A stretch of DNA of 33,192 nucleotides from an uncultured Terriglobales bacterium. GTDB lineage: Bacteria; Acidobacteriota; Terriglobia; Terriglobales; Acidobacteriaceae. Made by a program: the position numbers and the translations under genes. Location: NCBI GenBank assembly GCA_955652845.1, contig CATPBY010000050.1, positions 1 through 33,192 of the forward strand, given 5' to 3'. Of the stretch, positions 16,027-24,226 are shown piece after piece. Position 1 is the first letter of the stretch. Each line of letters begins with the position of its first letter. The notes under the pieces were generated by a model. That model did not search any database, was not told where the DNA came from, and saw only the letters and a program-made list of their open reading frames with translations.

Positions 16027-17013
16027 ATGTTAGCTTTCGTTACCGGCGCGACCGGATTCGTGGGCAGCCATGTAGCGCGCGCGCTTGCAGACTATGGCGC
16101 TGACCTGCGGCTGTTGCTTCGCTCCAGCAGCAATCCGAAAAACATTGAAGGCCTGAAGGCGGAGCGGGTGGTTGGCGACTTGTGTGATGCCGCGTCGCTG
16201 GAGAAGGGACTGGCCGGGTGTGATGCGGTCTTCCATGTGGCCGCCGACTATCGGCTGTGGGTGCGGGATCCGGATCAGATGTATCGCGCCAATGTTGAGG
16301 GCACCCGGGCCATCCTTGGAGCCGCGCTCAAAAATGGCGTGCGGCGTGTGGTGTATACCTCCAGCGTCGCGACCATGGGCTTCACGTCGAACGGTCACCC
16401 GGCAGATGAAACTTCCCCTGTTTCGCTGGAGAAGATGATCGGCCCTTACAAGCGATCGAAGTTCCTGGCGGAAAAACTGGCGGTCGAAGCGGGACGCAGC
16501 GGGATGGACGTCGTCGTGGTCAATCCCAGCACGCCGGTCGGCGAGCGGGACATCAAGCCCACGCCCACGGGGCGGATTATCGTTGACTTTCTCAAGAAGA
16601 AGTTTCCCGCCTACGTCGATACCGGTTTGAACCTGGTGGATGTGAGCGAGTGCGCTCGTGGTCATATCGCGGCAATGGAAAAGGGACGGAGCGGCGAGCG
16701 CTACATTCTGGGCGGAGAGAACCTCACACTGAAGCGGATTCTGGACAAGCTGGCCGTGATCACCGGGCTGCCGTCACCGAGACTCAGAGTTCCGTACGCG
16801 ATTGCGCTGGCCACCGGGGTGGTGGACGAGATGTTCACGGGCCACATTCTCAAGCGAGAACCACGCGCAACCATTGACGCAGTGCGCATGGGCAGGAAGA
16901 AGATGTTTGTTTCTTCCGCCAAAGCCGCACGCGAACTGGGATGGGAAGGCGGTCCAGTGGATAATGCTCTGCAGCGCGCCGTCGAGTGGTTCACGTCGAA
17001 TGGGTATGTGTGA
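16027..17013 (+). CDS. hpnA: Hopanoid-associated sugar epimerase HpnA
   Basis: 328 aa, an extended short-chain dehydrogenase/epimerase. The NAD(P)-binding turn is VTGATGFVGSHVA (residues 5-17) and the catalytic pair is Y141-x3-K145 (PYKRSK). FHVAADYRLWVRDPDQMYRANVEGTR, split at family boundaries, is the block that marks HpnA. The real reaction is not known; it is thought to act on the hopanoid sugar or side chain. ATG 17013 of hpnG overlaps its stop (TGATG). Confidence 0.92.
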   Translation: MLAFVTGATGFVGSHVARALADYGADLRLLLRSSSNPKNIEGLKAERVVGDLCDAASLEKGLAGCDAVFHVAADYRLWVRDPDQMYRANVEGTRAILGAALKNGVRRVVYTSSVATMGFTSNGHPADETSPVSLEKMIGPYKRSKFLAEKLAVEAGRSGMDVVVVNPSTPVGERDIKPTPTGRIIVDFLKKKFPAYVDTGLNLVDVSECARGHIAAMEKGRSGERYILGGENLTLKRILDKLAVITGLPSPRLRVPYAIALATGVVDEMFTGHILKREPRATIDAVRMGRKKMFVSSAKAARELGWEGGPVDNALQRAVEWFTSNGYV

Positions 17014-17741
17014 TGTTGTCGGTTTCAGGCAAAGTCGCGATCGTGGCTGCCCTGGAGCGGGAGGTGCGGCCTTTGATCAGGAACTGGCAGTCATGCGAAC
17101 GGAAACATGAAGGCCGCAAGTTCAAATTTTTCGAGAATCAATGGGCGGTAGCGGTTTGCGGTGGGATGGGGCGGGAGCCAGCACGGCGGGCTACTGAGGC
17201 TGTAATTGCGCTTTATCACCCTTCGCTGGTCATCTCTGCAGGATTTGCGGGCGCGCTGGATAGCACTATGGCAGTAGGTGATATTCACACACCACGGTTT
17301 GTCATCGATGCTGGCGATGGGAGCCGTACCGATACCGGAACCGGCACGGGCTCGTTGGTAAGCGCTGATGCCGTGGTGCGCCCTGAGCAAAAGGCAAAGT
17401 TAGCCAGGGCCTACGGCGCGCAGGCAGTGGACATGGAAGCGGCGGCCGTGGCCCGTGGTGCGCAGGCTCGCGAAATAAAGTTTAAAGCGATTAAAGCTAT
17501 CTCGGATGACACCAAGTTTGTCATGACTCCAATGGAACGGTTTGTCAGTTGGGATGGGAGATTTCGTGGAGGCAGATTCATGGTCTTTGCGCTTCTTCGT
17601 CCGTGGCTGTGGGCAAACATCGTGGGTTTAGCGAGAAATAGTTCCTTCGCCGCACGAGCACTTTGCCGCGCGCTAGAGCAGTGCAGTCACGGAGAAAGCA
17701 ACCATGCGATTGAACGATTGCAGGCCGTACCCGGGAAATAG
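17013..17741 (+). CDS. hpnG: Adenosylhopane nucleosidase/phosphorylase HpnG
   Basis: 242 aa, a nucleoside-phosphorylase fold protein related to MTA/SAH nucleosidases. Marker stretches are VAALEREVRPL, VCGGMGREPARRA, LVISAGFAGALD and VDMEAAAVARGA. In hopanoid producers HpnG removes adenine from adenosylhopane, giving (phospho)ribosylhopane on the way to bacteriohopanetetrol. The start is ATG 17013 in a TGATG overlap with hpnA; a longer frame reaches 16986. HpnH, which makes its substrate, is not in the window. Confidence 0.88.
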   Translation: MLSVSGKVAIVAALEREVRPLIRNWQSCERKHEGRKFKFFENQWAVAVCGGMGREPARRATEAVIALYHPSLVISAGFAGALDSTMAVGDIHTPRFVIDAGDGSRTDTGTGTGSLVSADAVVRPEQKAKLARAYGAQAVDMEAAAVARGAQAREIKFKAIKAISDDTKFVMTPMERFVSWDGRFRGGRFMVFALLRPWLWANIVGLARNSSFAARALCRALEQCSHGESNHAIERLQAVPGK

Positions 17742-17757
17742 CGCTGGAACGGGTATA

Positions 17758-17789
17758 ACGAAAGAAGCGCTTGACGAAAGAAGGGCTTG
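17758..17789. repeat. 16-bp tandem duplication in the hpnG-dehydrogenase gap
   Basis: The unit ACGAAAGAAGCGCTTG at 17758-17773 is followed directly by ACGAAAGAAGGGCTTG at 17774-17789, with one mismatch. It lies in the only sizeable gap in the hopanoid operon downstream of ispH (107 bases between hpnG and the first dehydrogenase). Confidence 0.8.
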
Positions 17790-17849
17790 AAAAGGAAACG
17801 AGCGGTTTAGTGCCCCTTGATTTGTGAGGCGACCAGACTGACTCACGCT

Positions 17850-18974
17850 ATGTCGATTGCGCGACAATTCAACATCGAAGACAAGCGACTGGCCGTTCCA
17901 GCCACTATGCTTGCTGCGGTATATCGCAGGCCAGGTGAAGTTTGCATGGAGACCGTGCCTGTTCCCCGCATTAGTGCGGGCGAGTTGCTGGTCCGGGTCC
18001 ACACCTGCGGCATTTGCGGCACGGACTTAAAAAAGATTGCCACGGGATCGCATTCTGCACCTCGAGTCTTCGGCCACGAAACTTCGGGCGTGGTGGCCGC
18101 GGTCGGAGAGGGCGGACACGAATTCAACCCGGGTGACCGCGTGGTGGTCTTCCATCACGTCCCGTGCGGTGAGTGTTACTACTGCCGCCACAAGACTTTC
18201 GCCCGGTGTGAAACTTACAAGAAGGTAGGTTGCACGGCAGGCTTCGAACCCTCGGGAGGAGGCTTTGCAGAATACGTCCGCGTGATGGACTGGATTGTGC
18301 GGCGCGGGACAGTGCGTATTCCAGACCAGGTTTCATTCGAACAGGCCTGCTTTGTCGAGCCAGTCAATACCTGTATGAAGGGCATCCAGCGATTGCACAT
18401 CGAGCCGGGCGAAACAGTCCTGGTGGTCGGCCAGGGTCCTATCGGCATCTTATTGAGTGTATTGGCGAAACGAGGCGGGGCAAAGGTAATAACTTCCGAT
18501 TTGTATCAGCAGAGGCTTACAATATCAAGAGGGTTCGGACTAGACAATAATATCGACGCTTCACGTTCTGACGTAATAACGGCAGTGCGTCAGCGCACCG
18601 AGGGGCGAGGAGTTGACGCGGCTATTCTGGCGGTTGGGGGGAATGCCCTCATCCAGAAAGCGGTCGATTCGGTACGTCCGGGAGGAAGGGTGTTGTTATT
18701 TGCGCAGACCGTACGCGGTGAAGCTGTAATTGATCCGGCCGCGATCTGCATGGACGAGAAAACATTGTTGGGGTCCTATAGCGCTTCCGTCGAGCTGCAG
18801 GACGAATCGGTGCGATTTGTGATGAATCGTGAAATGGATCTGGAGCGTCTCATCAGCCACCGCTTCCCGTTAACGGACAGCGTGGAAGCCTTGAACCTGG
18901 CTGCCCATCCTCAGCCCGATTCCATGAAAATCGTGATTCAGCCGGGCAGCATGTGGGAAGGAAGTACAGAGTGA
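17850..18974 (+). CDS. Zinc-dependent medium-chain dehydrogenase, sorbitol dehydrogenase-like (first of pair)
   Basis: 374 aa from ATG 17850; ATG 17907 (MLAAVYRRPGEV) is an alternative start that fits the family better, and neither has a good ribosome binding site. Catalytic zinc motifs are GICGTD near residue 55 and FGHE. The structural zinc loop is CGECYYCRHKTFARC (C-x2-C-x2-C-x7-C). VEPVNTC and the NAD-binding VVGQGPIG follow. This is the polyol/threonine dehydrogenase branch, which interconverts alcohols and aldehydes or ketones with NAD(P). It stands between hpnG and hpnC and overlaps the next dehydrogenase by four bases. I infer a role in hopanoid side-chain reduction; the true substrate is unknown. 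Confidence 0.85.
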   Translation: MSIARQFNIEDKRLAVPATMLAAVYRRPGEVCMETVPVPRISAGELLVRVHTCGICGTDLKKIATGSHSAPRVFGHETSGVVAAVGEGGHEFNPGDRVVVFHHVPCGECYYCRHKTFARCETYKKVGCTAGFEPSGGGFAEYVRVMDWIVRRGTVRIPDQVSFEQACFVEPVNTCMKGIQRLHIEPGETVLVVGQGPIGILLSVLAKRGGAKVITSDLYQQRLTISRGFGLDNNIDASRSDVITAVRQRTEGRGVDAAILAVGGNALIQKAVDSVRPGGRVLLFAQTVRGEAVIDPAAICMDEKTLLGSYSASVELQDESVRFVMNREMDLERLISHRFPLTDSVEALNLAAHPQPDSMKIVIQPGSMWEGSTE

Positions 18975-20020
18975 ACGGAAAGATGACAGCTGCAGTCCTC
19001 TACGGCAAAGAGGACATAAAAATTGAACGAGTACCGATCCCGCGCGTGGGACACGGCGAAGTGCTGGTCAAAGTGCAGGTCGCATTGACCTGCGGCACCG
19101 ATCTGAAAGTTTATCAACGCGGTTATCACGCCCGGATGATTGTCCCCCCTGCTCTGTTTGGCCATGAACTGGCTGGAGTCATCGAAGAAGTAGGATCGGG
19201 CGTACGTGGCTTCAAGAAGGGTATGCGGGTGGTGGCGTTGAACTCCGCTCCCTGCCAAATGTGCTTCTATTGCTCGAAACACCAGGAGAACCTCTGCGAA
19301 GACCTGTTATTCAATAACGGCGCCTACGCAGAGTACATACGGATTCCACGACGAATTGTAGAGACTAACATGCTGGCTGTGCCGCCGGATGTCAGTTACG
19401 AAGAAGCGGCGATGGTCGAGCCGCTGGCCTGCGTGCTTCGCGGGCTGCACGAAACCCGCGTGGAGATTGGGGATACGGTTACCGTGATCGGCGGCGGGCC
19501 GATTGGACTGATGTTCGTGCAGGTTGCCAAGGCCATCGGGTGCAACGTGATCTCAGTAGTCAAACGTGATTCGCAGGTGGCAGCCGCCAAGCGTATGGGC
19601 GCCCACGAAGTTGTACAGATCACACAGGTGAAGGATCCGGTTGAAGCTGTGCGCATGCTTTCCCCGGACAAGCGCGGCGGAGACGTTGTGATCGAAGCAG
19701 TGGGCCGTCCGGAAGCCTGGGAGTGGGCGATTGACATGGTGCGCAAAGGTGGCACGGTCAATTTTTTTGGCGGATGCGCCAGCGGGACCAAGGTGCAGCT
19801 CGATACCAACCGGCTGCATTATTCGGAAGTTACCTTGAAAGCCACGTTCCACCACACGCCGGAAACTGTGCGCAAAGCCTTTGGTCTTATCGCCGAGAAG
19901 AAAATTCGTTCGACCGACTACATTACTGGCGAAGCGCCGCTTTCGCGTCTGCAGCATGTTCTCCGTCACATGCTCAATCGTAACGGCGATATTAAGACAG
20001 CCATTATTCCTGGACACTGA
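18971..20020 (+). CDS. Zinc-dependent medium-chain dehydrogenase, sorbitol dehydrogenase-like (second of pair)
   Basis: 349 aa. I chose GTG 18971, which overlaps the previous stop (GTGA) and has GAAGGAAG about six bases upstream; ATG 18983 is the alternative. It has C41 in TCGTDLK, LFGHELAGVIEEVG, the structural zinc loop CQMCFYCSKHQENLC (C-x2-C-x2-C-x7-C), VEPLACVLRGL and the nucleotide-binding VIGGGPIGL. It belongs to the same family as its neighbour but is clearly diverged, so the two may work on successive steps or form a mixed oligomer. Followed by hpnC after 42 bases. Confidence 0.87.
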   Translation: MNGKMTAAVLYGKEDIKIERVPIPRVGHGEVLVKVQVALTCGTDLKVYQRGYHARMIVPPALFGHELAGVIEEVGSGVRGFKKGMRVVALNSAPCQMCFYCSKHQENLCEDLLFNNGAYAEYIRIPRRIVETNMLAVPPDVSYEEAAMVEPLACVLRGLHETRVEIGDTVTVIGGGPIGLMFVQVAKAIGCNVISVVKRDSQVAAAKRMGAHEVVQITQVKDPVEAVRMLSPDKRGGDVVIEAVGRPEAWEWAIDMVRKGGTVNFFGGCASGTKVQLDTNRLHYSEVTLKATFHHTPETVRKAFGLIAEKKIRSTDYITGEAPLSRLQHVLRHMLNRNGDIKTAIIPGH

Positions 20021-20062
20021 GCTGGAATCGAAGCTCCGCCATTTGCCCGGGCGATAAAATCC

Positions 20063-21013
20063 ATGCCATCTGCCGTCACCAACCGCGTCAGTCCTACCCC
20101 CATGTCTCCTGCGTTGACGGGATGGAGCCGTTTGCCGGCGGAATACGCGATTCCGGATCAGGCACCCACGCTAGTGGAGGCCCAGAGCTACTGCCGGCGT
20201 TTGGCTCGCACCCACTACGAAAACTTCTCGGTCGCTACCTGGTTTCTGCCTGCCGGGCTGCGCCAGCATTTCTACAATGTGTATGCCTATTGCAGGATTT
20301 CGGATGATCTCAGCGACGAGGTGGGCGATCCGCGCGCATCTCTTCAGTTGCTCGATCAATGGGAGGAAGAGCTCGACGCTTGTTATCAGGGCCGCCCGCG
20401 TCATCCGGTATTCGTGGCACTGGCGGAAACAGTGGGCAAGTTCGATATTCCCAGGCAGCCGTTCGCCGATTTGTTGAAAGCATTCCGCCAGGATCAAGCC
20501 GTTACCCGCTATCCGACTTTCGATGATCTGCTGGGCTACTGTCGTTACTCGGCGAATCCGGTCGGCCATCTCGTGCTCTATTTGTGCGGTTATCGTGACC
20601 GGGAACGGCAAGCGCTTTCCAATTTCACCTGCACCGCACTCCAGCTGGCAAACTTTTGGCAGGATGTGAGCCTGGATCATGCCAAGGGCAGGATTTATCT
20701 TCCGCTGGAGGATCTGCAACGGTATGGCGTCAGCGAGGACGCCATAGCATCTGCGCGCAACACTGAAGCTTTTTGCGGGGTGATGCGCTTTCAGGTGCAA
20801 CGGGCCCGAGAGTGGTTCCAACAGGGCTTGCCATTGATTGGATTGGTGGATCGCGAATTAGCCATCGATATTGAATTGTTCAGCCGCGGTGGGCTGGAGA
20901 TTTTGAACGCGATCGAGCGCGAGCGGTATGCGGTGCTCGGGCGCAGACCATCGATTTCAAAACTCCGCAAACTGGCGCTCCTGGCCCGGGCGGCGCTGGG
21001 AAAGCTACTATGA
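20063..21013 (+). CDS. hpnC: Hydroxysqualene synthase HpnC
   Basis: 316 aa, squalene/phytoene synthase fold. The first Asp-rich motif is DDLSDE (81-86) and the second lies in NFWQDVSLDHAKGRIYLP. The opening AQSYCRRLARTHYENFSVATWFLP is typical of HpnC. With HpnD and HpnE it makes squalene from two farnesyl diphosphates: HpnD forms presqualene diphosphate, HpnC converts it to hydroxysqualene, and HpnE reduces that to squalene. Its stop overlaps the hpnD start by four bases (ATGA). Confidence 0.94.
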   Translation: MPSAVTNRVSPTPMSPALTGWSRLPAEYAIPDQAPTLVEAQSYCRRLARTHYENFSVATWFLPAGLRQHFYNVYAYCRISDDLSDEVGDPRASLQLLDQWEEELDACYQGRPRHPVFVALAETVGKFDIPRQPFADLLKAFRQDQAVTRYPTFDDLLGYCRYSANPVGHLVLYLCGYRDRERQALSNFTCTALQLANFWQDVSLDHAKGRIYLPLEDLQRYGVSEDAIASARNTEAFCGVMRFQVQRAREWFQQGLPLIGLVDRELAIDIELFSRGGLEILNAIERERYAVLGRRPSISKLRKLALLARAALGKLL

Positions 21014-21951
21014 GTGTGGCCGTGCAGCAGGCTCCAGCGCCCTTCGCCCCGACCCAATCGCAGCTGGCGGTGGCCTATTCAGTTTGCCGCAGCATCACGC
21101 GTTCGACAGCAAAAAACTTTTACTACGCTTTTCTGGCGCTTCCGCGGCCGAAACGGCAGGCTCTATGCGCGGTATATGCCTTCATGCGCCGATGTGATGA
21201 CATTGCCGACAATACCAGGATGCCATCAGGCGAAAGACGCCAACGGTTGGAGGAATGGCTTGACGCCTTCCATCGTACGCAATACGGGGAGCCTACAGAT
21301 GATCCCGTGCTGTTGGCATTGAGCGATGCGCAACTCCGCTACCAGATCCCGGGAGAATTGATGGACCAGCTTGCCTACGGCACGGCCATGGACCTTCCGG
21401 AGGATGCGCGGCAGTCAGGAAGGGAATCACGTGAACCCAGGGTGCGCTACGCCACGTTCGACGATCTTCGGGTGTACTGCTACCGGGTAGCTTCGGTGGT
21501 GGGCTTAGTTTGCATCCGGATATTCGGCTACCACGATTCGAAAGCAGAGTCCTTGGCTGAAAATTGTGGGTTGGCCTTCCAGCTTACCAACATCATTCGC
21601 GATGTAAAAGAGGACGCGGCGATGGGCCGGGTTTATCTTCCAGAGGAAGATTTAAGAAAGTTCGACATTGCAGCCGGCGAGCTCCGCAATCCCGCAGCGC
21701 CGACGCGGCTGCGATGGCTTCTGGCTGCGGAAGCTGAGCGCGCGCGGCAGTACTATCGGTCTGGCGATCAGTTGATTCCTCTCGTTGACGAAGACAGCCA
21801 GCCCGCCCTGTGGGTGCTGATCACGATCTATCGGCGGTTGCTGGAAAAAATTGGCAGCCGTCATTATGACGTTTTCAGCGATAGGGTGACTCTCTCGGTC
21901 CGCGAAAAACTCGTCATCCTTGGAAAGGGCTTTTTAAAACGCCTTACCTGA
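21010..21951 (+). CDS. hpnD: Presqualene diphosphate synthase HpnD
   Basis: 313 aa. Squalene/phytoene synthase family with RRCDDIAD (DDIAD at 63-67), YRVASVVGLVCIRIFGY and LTNIIRDVKEDAAMGRVYLP. These are the Asp-rich diphosphate-binding motifs. It condenses two farnesyl diphosphates to presqualene diphosphate. Distinguished from hpnC next door by TAKNFYYAFLALP and the family-typical NxxRDVxED block. It starts inside the hpnC stop and ends inside the hpnE start (TGATG), so the three are coupled. Confidence 0.95.
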   Translation: MSVAVQQAPAPFAPTQSQLAVAYSVCRSITRSTAKNFYYAFLALPRPKRQALCAVYAFMRRCDDIADNTRMPSGERRQRLEEWLDAFHRTQYGEPTDDPVLLALSDAQLRYQIPGELMDQLAYGTAMDLPEDARQSGRESREPRVRYATFDDLRVYCYRVASVVGLVCIRIFGYHDSKAESLAENCGLAFQLTNIIRDVKEDAAMGRVYLPEEDLRKFDIAAGELRNPAAPTRLRWLLAAEAERARQYYRSGDQLIPLVDEDSQPALWVLITIYRRLLEKIGSRHYDVFSDRVTLSVREKLVILGKGFLKRLT

Positions 21952-23381
21952 TGACGGAGCGCTGGACACAATCACCCAGGGTAGGCGTAGTTGGCGGCGG
22001 TTTGGCGGGACTTGCTGCCGGTTGTACTTTAGCCGATAGCGGATTCCGCGTGACATTGTTCGAACGCCGCCCATACCTGGGCGGACGCGCATCGTCATAT
22101 CAGTTGCCGGCGACAGGCGAGGTGGTAGACAACTGCCAGCATGTTATGCTTGGTTGCTGCACCAATCTGATCGACTTCTATCGCCGCATCGGCGTGCAGG
22201 ACAAGATTCGCTGGTACGACCAGATGACATTTCTGGAGCCCGGGGGGCGGACGTCGGTGATTGGGCCATCGTCGCTGCCAGCGCCGTTCCACACCGCACC
22301 AGCGTTCTTGCGTGCCGCCTGTCTGAACCTCCGCGACAAAATGGGCATTGCTTCGGCAATGGCGGCGCTTGCTCCCACGACGCCAAACGACAATGGCGAA
22401 TCGTTTCTCAGTTGGCTGCGTCGTCATGCGCAAACAAACCGCGCGATCGAACGGTTCTGGAAGACCGTGCTGGTAAGCGCTCTCAATGAAGATCTCGACC
22501 GCGTGTCCGTGCCTTGCGCCGCCCAGGTCATACGAGAGTCTTTCCTGAAGTCGCCCCCGGCGGGTCGTCTTGGCATCCCTACGGTGCCCCTGACCGAGCT
22601 GTACAGCGTGGCAGCAGACTACATCGCTGCCCGAGGTGGAGAAGTACGACTCCGCTCCGGTGTGGAAACATTTAGAGCGGAGTTCGCCAGCTTAAAGCTT
22701 TCGGGGGGAGAGCGAGAACAGAGTTTTGATTTCGTTGTCTTGGCAGTGCCCTTCGACGTGTTGTCCAGGATGTTGCCAGAAACCTCGGCAGCAGAGCCAC
22801 TGCGGCAGAATTTAGGCCGCCTGGAGACTTCGCCCATCACCGGCATTCACCTATGGTTCGATCGTCAGATTACCGGCCTCGATCACGCCGTATTGCTTGA
22901 TCGCACGATTCAGTGGATGTTCCACAAGTCGAGACTGCTGGAACGGGCCTCATTGAGCAAAGACGGCAAACCAGCGCAGGCCGGAGACGGCAGTTACGTG
23001 GAGCTTGTGGTCAGTGCTTCGAAGACTCTGGTGGACAAATCACGGGCGGAAATCGTGGAGATGGCGCTGGGCGAACTGCGTGAGTTTTTTCCTCAAGCGC
23101 GCGCCGCGAATCTGCTGAAGTCCACGGTGATCAAAGAAGTTCATGCTACGTATTCACCACGGCCGGGGGTCGAGCCTCTGCGCCCGCCGCCGGAAACTGT
23201 CTGGCCGCGAGTTTTTTTCGCCGGGGACTGGACAGCTACCGGCTGGCCGGCCACCATGGAAGGCGCCGTCCGCAGTGGCTACACCGCGGCCCAATGCGTG
23301 GCTCGGGTTGCCGGCCTGCGCGACGCCGCGTTTCTGGTGCCGGACCTGCCCGCAGCCGGATTCATGCGATTGTTTGGATAG
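21951..23381 (+). CDS. hpnE: Squalene-forming FAD-dependent oxidoreductase HpnE
   Basis: 476 aa. The FAD-binding motif is VVGGGLAGLAAGCTLADSG near the N-terminus, followed by LFERRPYLGGRASSY, with a C-terminal FAD block VFFAGDWTATGWPATMEGAV. HpnE belongs to the amine-oxidase/phytoene-desaturase family and reduces hydroxysqualene to squalene. It is the last gene of the operon; the convergent EamA gene ends only 15 bases away. Confidence 0.94.
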   Translation: MTERWTQSPRVGVVGGGLAGLAAGCTLADSGFRVTLFERRPYLGGRASSYQLPATGEVVDNCQHVMLGCCTNLIDFYRRIGVQDKIRWYDQMTFLEPGGRTSVIGPSSLPAPFHTAPAFLRAACLNLRDKMGIASAMAALAPTTPNDNGESFLSWLRRHAQTNRAIERFWKTVLVSALNEDLDRVSVPCAAQVIRESFLKSPPAGRLGIPTVPLTELYSVAADYIAARGGEVRLRSGVETFRAEFASLKLSGGEREQSFDFVVLAVPFDVLSRMLPETSAAEPLRQNLGRLETSPITGIHLWFDRQITGLDHAVLLDRTIQWMFHKSRLLERASLSKDGKPAQAGDGSYVELVVSASKTLVDKSRAEIVEMALGELREFFPQARAANLLKSTVIKEVHATYSPRPGVEPLRPPPETVWPRVFFAGDWTATGWPATMEGAVRSGYTAAQCVARVAGLRDAAFLVPDLPAAGFMRLFG

Positions 23382-23396
23382 TGTGCCGATACACAA

Positions 23397-23777
23397 CTAC
23401 GCCGCCAGCAGCACCACCCCGCCGGCAACCAGCAAGGCAGCGATCCAGCGCCGATGGTCAACTCGTTCATGCAGGAAAATTTTTGCCGCAACCGCGTTGG
23501 CGATGAAGGTCAGCGCCGCCGCAGCTGGTCCTACCACGCTGACATCCGCCCAGGAGAGGCCGACCAGGAGGCTATAGAAAGCAAAAGTCATTGCCAGGAC
23601 TCCCAGCAGGAAACTGGGATTGCTTAAAACTCTTCCCACGACAATTAGCGCACCGCGCCGACGCCGGAGATCGCCGACATCACCTACATGCTTCATGGCA
23701 CGGGAGAGCAACACGTCGCCGGTCGTCGAAGCCATAACAATGGCTGCGATCGCAACCCAGGCGTGCGCCTGCTTCAT
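23397..23777 (-). CDS. Small EamA-type half-transporter (second of pair)
   Basis: 126 aa with four predicted membrane segments, for example WVAIAAIVMASTTGDVLLS, FLLGVLAMTFAFYSLLV and WIAALLVAGGVVLLAA. It resembles one half of an EamA/DMT transporter, the size class of SMR proteins and of ArnE/ArnF. It is similar to the next gene: TGDVLLSRAMKHVGDV here against VGDSLLSRGMKQLGSV there, LSWADVSVVGPA against LSWADLTYVLPA, and the same ending pattern of H-E-x-V-x-x-x-R-W. Its ATG overlaps the neighbour's stop by four bases. An obligate heterodimer is likely; the cargo is not known. Confidence 0.8.
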   Translation of the reverse strand: MKQAHAWVAIAAIVMASTTGDVLLSRAMKHVGDVGDLRRRRGALIVVGRVLSNPSFLLGVLAMTFAFYSLLVGLSWADVSVVGPAAAALTFIANAVAAKIFLHERVDHRRWIAALLVAGGVVLLAA

Positions 23778-24214
23778 GGATTACTCCGGGTAGCAATAGG
23801 GTCAGCCACATAACCCTTCGGCTTGCTGTGCGGGATTTTCTTAGTCAACTCCGGCCCACGGGTCACAAACCCCACCCCGGCCGAGATCAACAAAATGCCG
23901 AGCCAGCGCGTCGTGCTGACGTCCTCATGCAAGAGGAACTTGGCAATCAGCGCCAACAACACATATCCCAGCGAAGTAGCGGGAAGGACATAAGTTAGAT
24001 CAGCCCAGGACAGGGCAGTCATGTAGGCGGCGAAAAAACCCAGCAGAAAGATAATTCCCAGAGCAACCCAGGGATTGAGGATTGCGAGAATGACATTCGA
24101 CAGATGTTGCGGGGAAACGCTGCCTAACTGCTTCATGCCTCGGGAGAGCAGCGAATCGCCCACCGCAGCAAACACGGTCACTGCGGCCAGCACCAGATAC
24201 TTGCGAAAAGTCAC
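23774..24214 (-). CDS. Small EamA-type half-transporter (first of pair)
   Basis: 146 aa from GTG 24214, with four membrane segments (YLVLAAVTVFAAVGDSLLS, WVALGIIFLLGFFAAYMTAL, ATSLGYVLLALIAKFLL, WLGILLISAGVGFV) and a short polar tail. It starts 12 bases after hpnJ, with GGGA in front. Paralogue of the gene that follows it. The closest known arrangement is ArnE/ArnF, two such proteins that together flip a lipid-linked aminosugar. In this setting a flippase for a hopanoid with a sugar-derived head group is the natural guess, but it is only inference. Confidence 0.8.
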   Translation of the reverse strand: MTFRKYLVLAAVTVFAAVGDSLLSRGMKQLGSVSPQHLSNVILAILNPWVALGIIFLLGFFAAYMTALSWADLTYVLPATSLGYVLLALIAKFLLHEDVSTTRWLGILLISAGVGFVTRGPELTKKIPHSKPKGYVADPIATRSNP

Positions 24215-24226
24215 ACTTGTCTGTCC

